This document shows, one piece after another, positions 5,238 through 6,504 of a stretch of DNA of 6,504 nucleotides. Below the pieces are notes generated by a model. It searched no databases and was not told where the DNA came from. It saw only the letters and a program-made list of their open reading frames with translations. The DNA is from Bacteroidota bacterium (GTDB taxonomy: Bacteria; Bacteroidota; Bacteroidia; Chitinophagales; Chitinophagaceae). The position numbers were made by a program, and so were the translations under genes. Positions within the stretch are counted from its first letter, which is position 1. Every line of letters begins with the position of its first letter. Location of the stretch: positions 1 through 6,504 of the forward strand of contig JAEZRB010000346.1 of the NCBI GenBank assembly GCA_023412975.1. The letters are read 5' to 3'.

Positions 5238-5726
5238 ATGCCAGGTGATAAAAAATACAAAACAAGTACCAACGGGTTTGTTTTCTTCTTTACACAGCAG
5301 GACATTGAAAAAGCTGACGGTGTTCAAATTGCTCCGGGTAAGTATCATTTCCTGAAAGATCATCAAAGTGTCTCTGCAGAGATCACATACGCCGATCTGA
5401 ATGCAAAAACTATCCAGGTTGAAATAGATGGAGAAACCTTTACGGTTGCTATAAAAACGGAACTCGAACAGGTTTTGGAGAAAATGGGTTTTAGTGCCGG
5501 TAAAGGAAAGCAACACAAGGAGATCAAAGCCCCTATGCCAGGGCTGGTATTGAACATTGCGGTTACCGAAGGCCAGCAGGTGATAGAAGGTGATAAGATA
5601 TTAATCCTTGAAGCCATGAAAATGGAAAACAATATAATGACACACACCAATGCCAGGGTCAGCCGGATAGCGGTAGAAGAAGGACAGGCAGTTGAAAAGG
5701 GCCAGGTGTTGGTGGAACTGGAGTAA
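5238..5726 (+). CDS. Biotin carboxyl carrier protein of an acyl-CoA carboxylase
   Basis: The 162-residue protein has a C-terminal biotinyl domain (about 95-162): KAPMPGLVLNIAVTEGQQV (97-115), the biotin site EAMKM (125-129) with K128 as the biotin-accepting Lys, and the closing EEGQAVEKGQVLVELE (147-162). The first 85 residues lack the Pro/Ala-rich linker of E. coli AccB and instead form a beta-rich segment (TIQVEIDGETFTVAIK, 58-73) followed by a short helix (ELEQVLEKMGF, 75-85). This resembles the C-terminal end of propionyl-CoA or pyruvate carboxylase alpha chains, so this looks like the detached carrier part of that enzyme type (inference). The carrier moves carboxybiotin between the biotin carboxylase and a carboxyltransferase in the cytoplasm. 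The biotin carboxylase gene follows 28 bp downstream in the same direction, which indicates an operon. Confidence 0.93.
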   Translation: MPGDKKYKTSTNGFVFFFTQQDIEKADGVQIAPGKYHFLKDHQSVSAEITYADLNAKTIQVEIDGETFTVAIKTELEQVLEKMGFSAGKGKQHKEIKAPMPGLVLNIAVTEGQQVIEGDKILILEAMKMENNIMTHTNARVSRIAVEEGQAVEKGQVLVELE

Positions 5727-5754
5727 TCTGGTACTTATTTAAGTTTACCCGCCA

Positions 5755-6504
5755 ATGAAAAAAATACTTGTCGCCAATCGTGGAGAGATCGCGCTCAGGA
5801 TCATGCGTACCCTTCGTAAGATGGGCATCTCCTCTGTGGCTGTTTATTCAGAAGCCGACAGGATGGCGCCTCATGTACGCTATGCTGATGAAGCAGTTTG
5901 CCTCGGTGCCTCACCTGCCGCACAGTCCTATCTGAACGGAGAGAAAATAATTGCTTTTGCAAAAGAACTCGGGGTTGACGGTATTCACCCCGGGTACGGG
6001 TTCCTGAGTGAGAATGCTGAATTTGTTGAAGCAGTCACCCATGCGGGTATCAAATTTATTGGGCCTCGTGCCAACGCCATGCGGATCATGGGCTCCAAGC
6101 TCGCTGCAAAGGACGCGGTTAAAAAATATAATATCCCGATGGTGCCGGGGATTGACAAAGCAATCAGCGATATTGGAAACGCCAAAAAGATCGCGGCTGA
6201 CATTGGTTATCCTGTCCTGATAAAGGCATCTGCCGGTGGTGGTGGAAAGGGTATGCGCAAGGTGGAGATGGAGAGTGATCTGGAAGAACATATGAAACGT
6301 GCGATCAGCGAAGCAAAATCTGCGTTTGGCGATGGCTCGGTATTTATCGAGAAGTATATTAGCTCACCACGTCATATAGAAATACAGGTGCTGGCCGACG
6401 AACATGGTAATATCATCCATTTATTTGAACGCGAATGCAGTATTCAGCGTCGACATCAGAAAGTGGTGGAAGAGTCGCCTTCCGCAATATTAACCCCGGC
6501 GTTG
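5755..6504 (+). CDS. accC: Biotin carboxylase subunit of acyl-CoA carboxylase, N-terminal 250 residues
   Basis: The frame is open from the ATG at 5755 to the right edge (250 codons, no stop), about half of the usual 450-500 residues. It starts with the pre-ATP-grasp domain: ANRGEIALRIMR (7-18), HPGYGFLSEN (78-87) and FIGPRANAMRIMGSKLAAK (101-119). The ATP-grasp domain follows, with the glycine-rich loop KASAGGGGKGMR (157-168), EKYI (199-202), RHIEIQVLAD (206-215) and ERECSIQRRHQKVVEESPS (225-243), which includes the counterparts of E. coli AccC Lys116, Lys159, His209, Cys230 and Lys238. It carboxylates biotin on the carrier protein using ATP and bicarbonate. GSK instead of GDK before the ATP-grasp domain and FGDGSVFIEKYI are more like propionyl- or methylcrotonyl-CoA carboxylase alpha chains than AccC, so an odd-chain or branched-chain acyl-CoA role is possible. 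The symbol is given for the reaction only. Confidence 0.95.
   Translation, partial: MKKILVANRGEIALRIMRTLRKMGISSVAVYSEADRMAPHVRYADEAVCLGASPAAQSYLNGEKIIAFAKELGVDGIHPGYGFLSENAEFVEAVTHAGIKFIGPRANAMRIMGSKLAAKDAVKKYNIPMVPGIDKAISDIGNAKKIAADIGYPVLIKASAGGGGKGMRKVEMESDLEEHMKRAISEAKSAFGDGSVFIEKYISSPRHIEIQVLADEHGNIIHLFERECSIQRRHQKVVEESPSAILTPAL

Noticed and set aside
5911..6291. Minus-strand reading frame of 126 codons opposite the biotin carboxylase gene
   Set aside because: The plus strand here encodes the conserved ATP-grasp motifs without interruption; the opposite frame is a shadow.

Overview
The window looks like chromosomal DNA from a member of the Bacteroidota, most likely the Chitinophagaceae or close relatives (inference). 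The signs are: exported proteins ending their signal peptides in HAQ, QAQ or LSQ; a WG-repeat protein that runs into a CPxNIGFExGNF motif typical of large Bacteroidota surface proteins; DUF1080, SYLF and DUF2905 proteins; near-absence of Shine-Dalgarno sequences; and several matches to the Bacteroidota -7 promoter element TAnnTTTG. There are no RNA genes of known class, mobile elements, CRISPR arrays or phage genes.

Layout. 1-672 (minus): 5' part of a secreted WG-repeat protein gene that runs off the left edge. 673-965: divergent intergenic region with an A/T-only inverted repeat. 966-1502 (plus): secreted SYLF-domain protein. 1581-2555 (plus): secreted DUF1080 (3-keto-disaccharide hydrolase type) protein with an extra N-terminal beta-rich domain. 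2569-2793 (minus): DUF2905 small membrane protein, convergent with DUF1080 and divergent from 2844-3506 (plus), an endonuclease III-family DNA glycosylase. 3507-3818: gene-free stretch with a strong intrinsic terminator and a possible small RNA. 3819-4232 (plus): stand-alone receiver-fold protein that has lost nearly all phosphorylation residues, followed by 4281-4502, a small Lys-rich helical protein. 4503-4692: intergenic region with a 12-bp-arm perfect inverted repeat in front of 4693-5145, a small exported, probably beta-barrel protein. 5238-5726 and 5755-6504 (plus, runs off the right edge): biotin carboxyl carrier protein and biotin carboxylase of an acyl-CoA carboxylase.

How they work together. 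The only clear functional unit is the carboxylase pair at the right end: the carboxylase loads CO2 onto biotin on the carrier protein, and the carboxyltransferase should lie outside the window. The pseudo-receiver and the Lys-rich protein are co-directional, 48 bp apart, and probably co-transcribed. The rest looks like ordinary single-gene transcription units. I see no clear multi-gene undescribed system; the best leads are the degenerate receiver with its small partner, the WG-repeat/surface-protein fusion, and the two structured intergenic regions.
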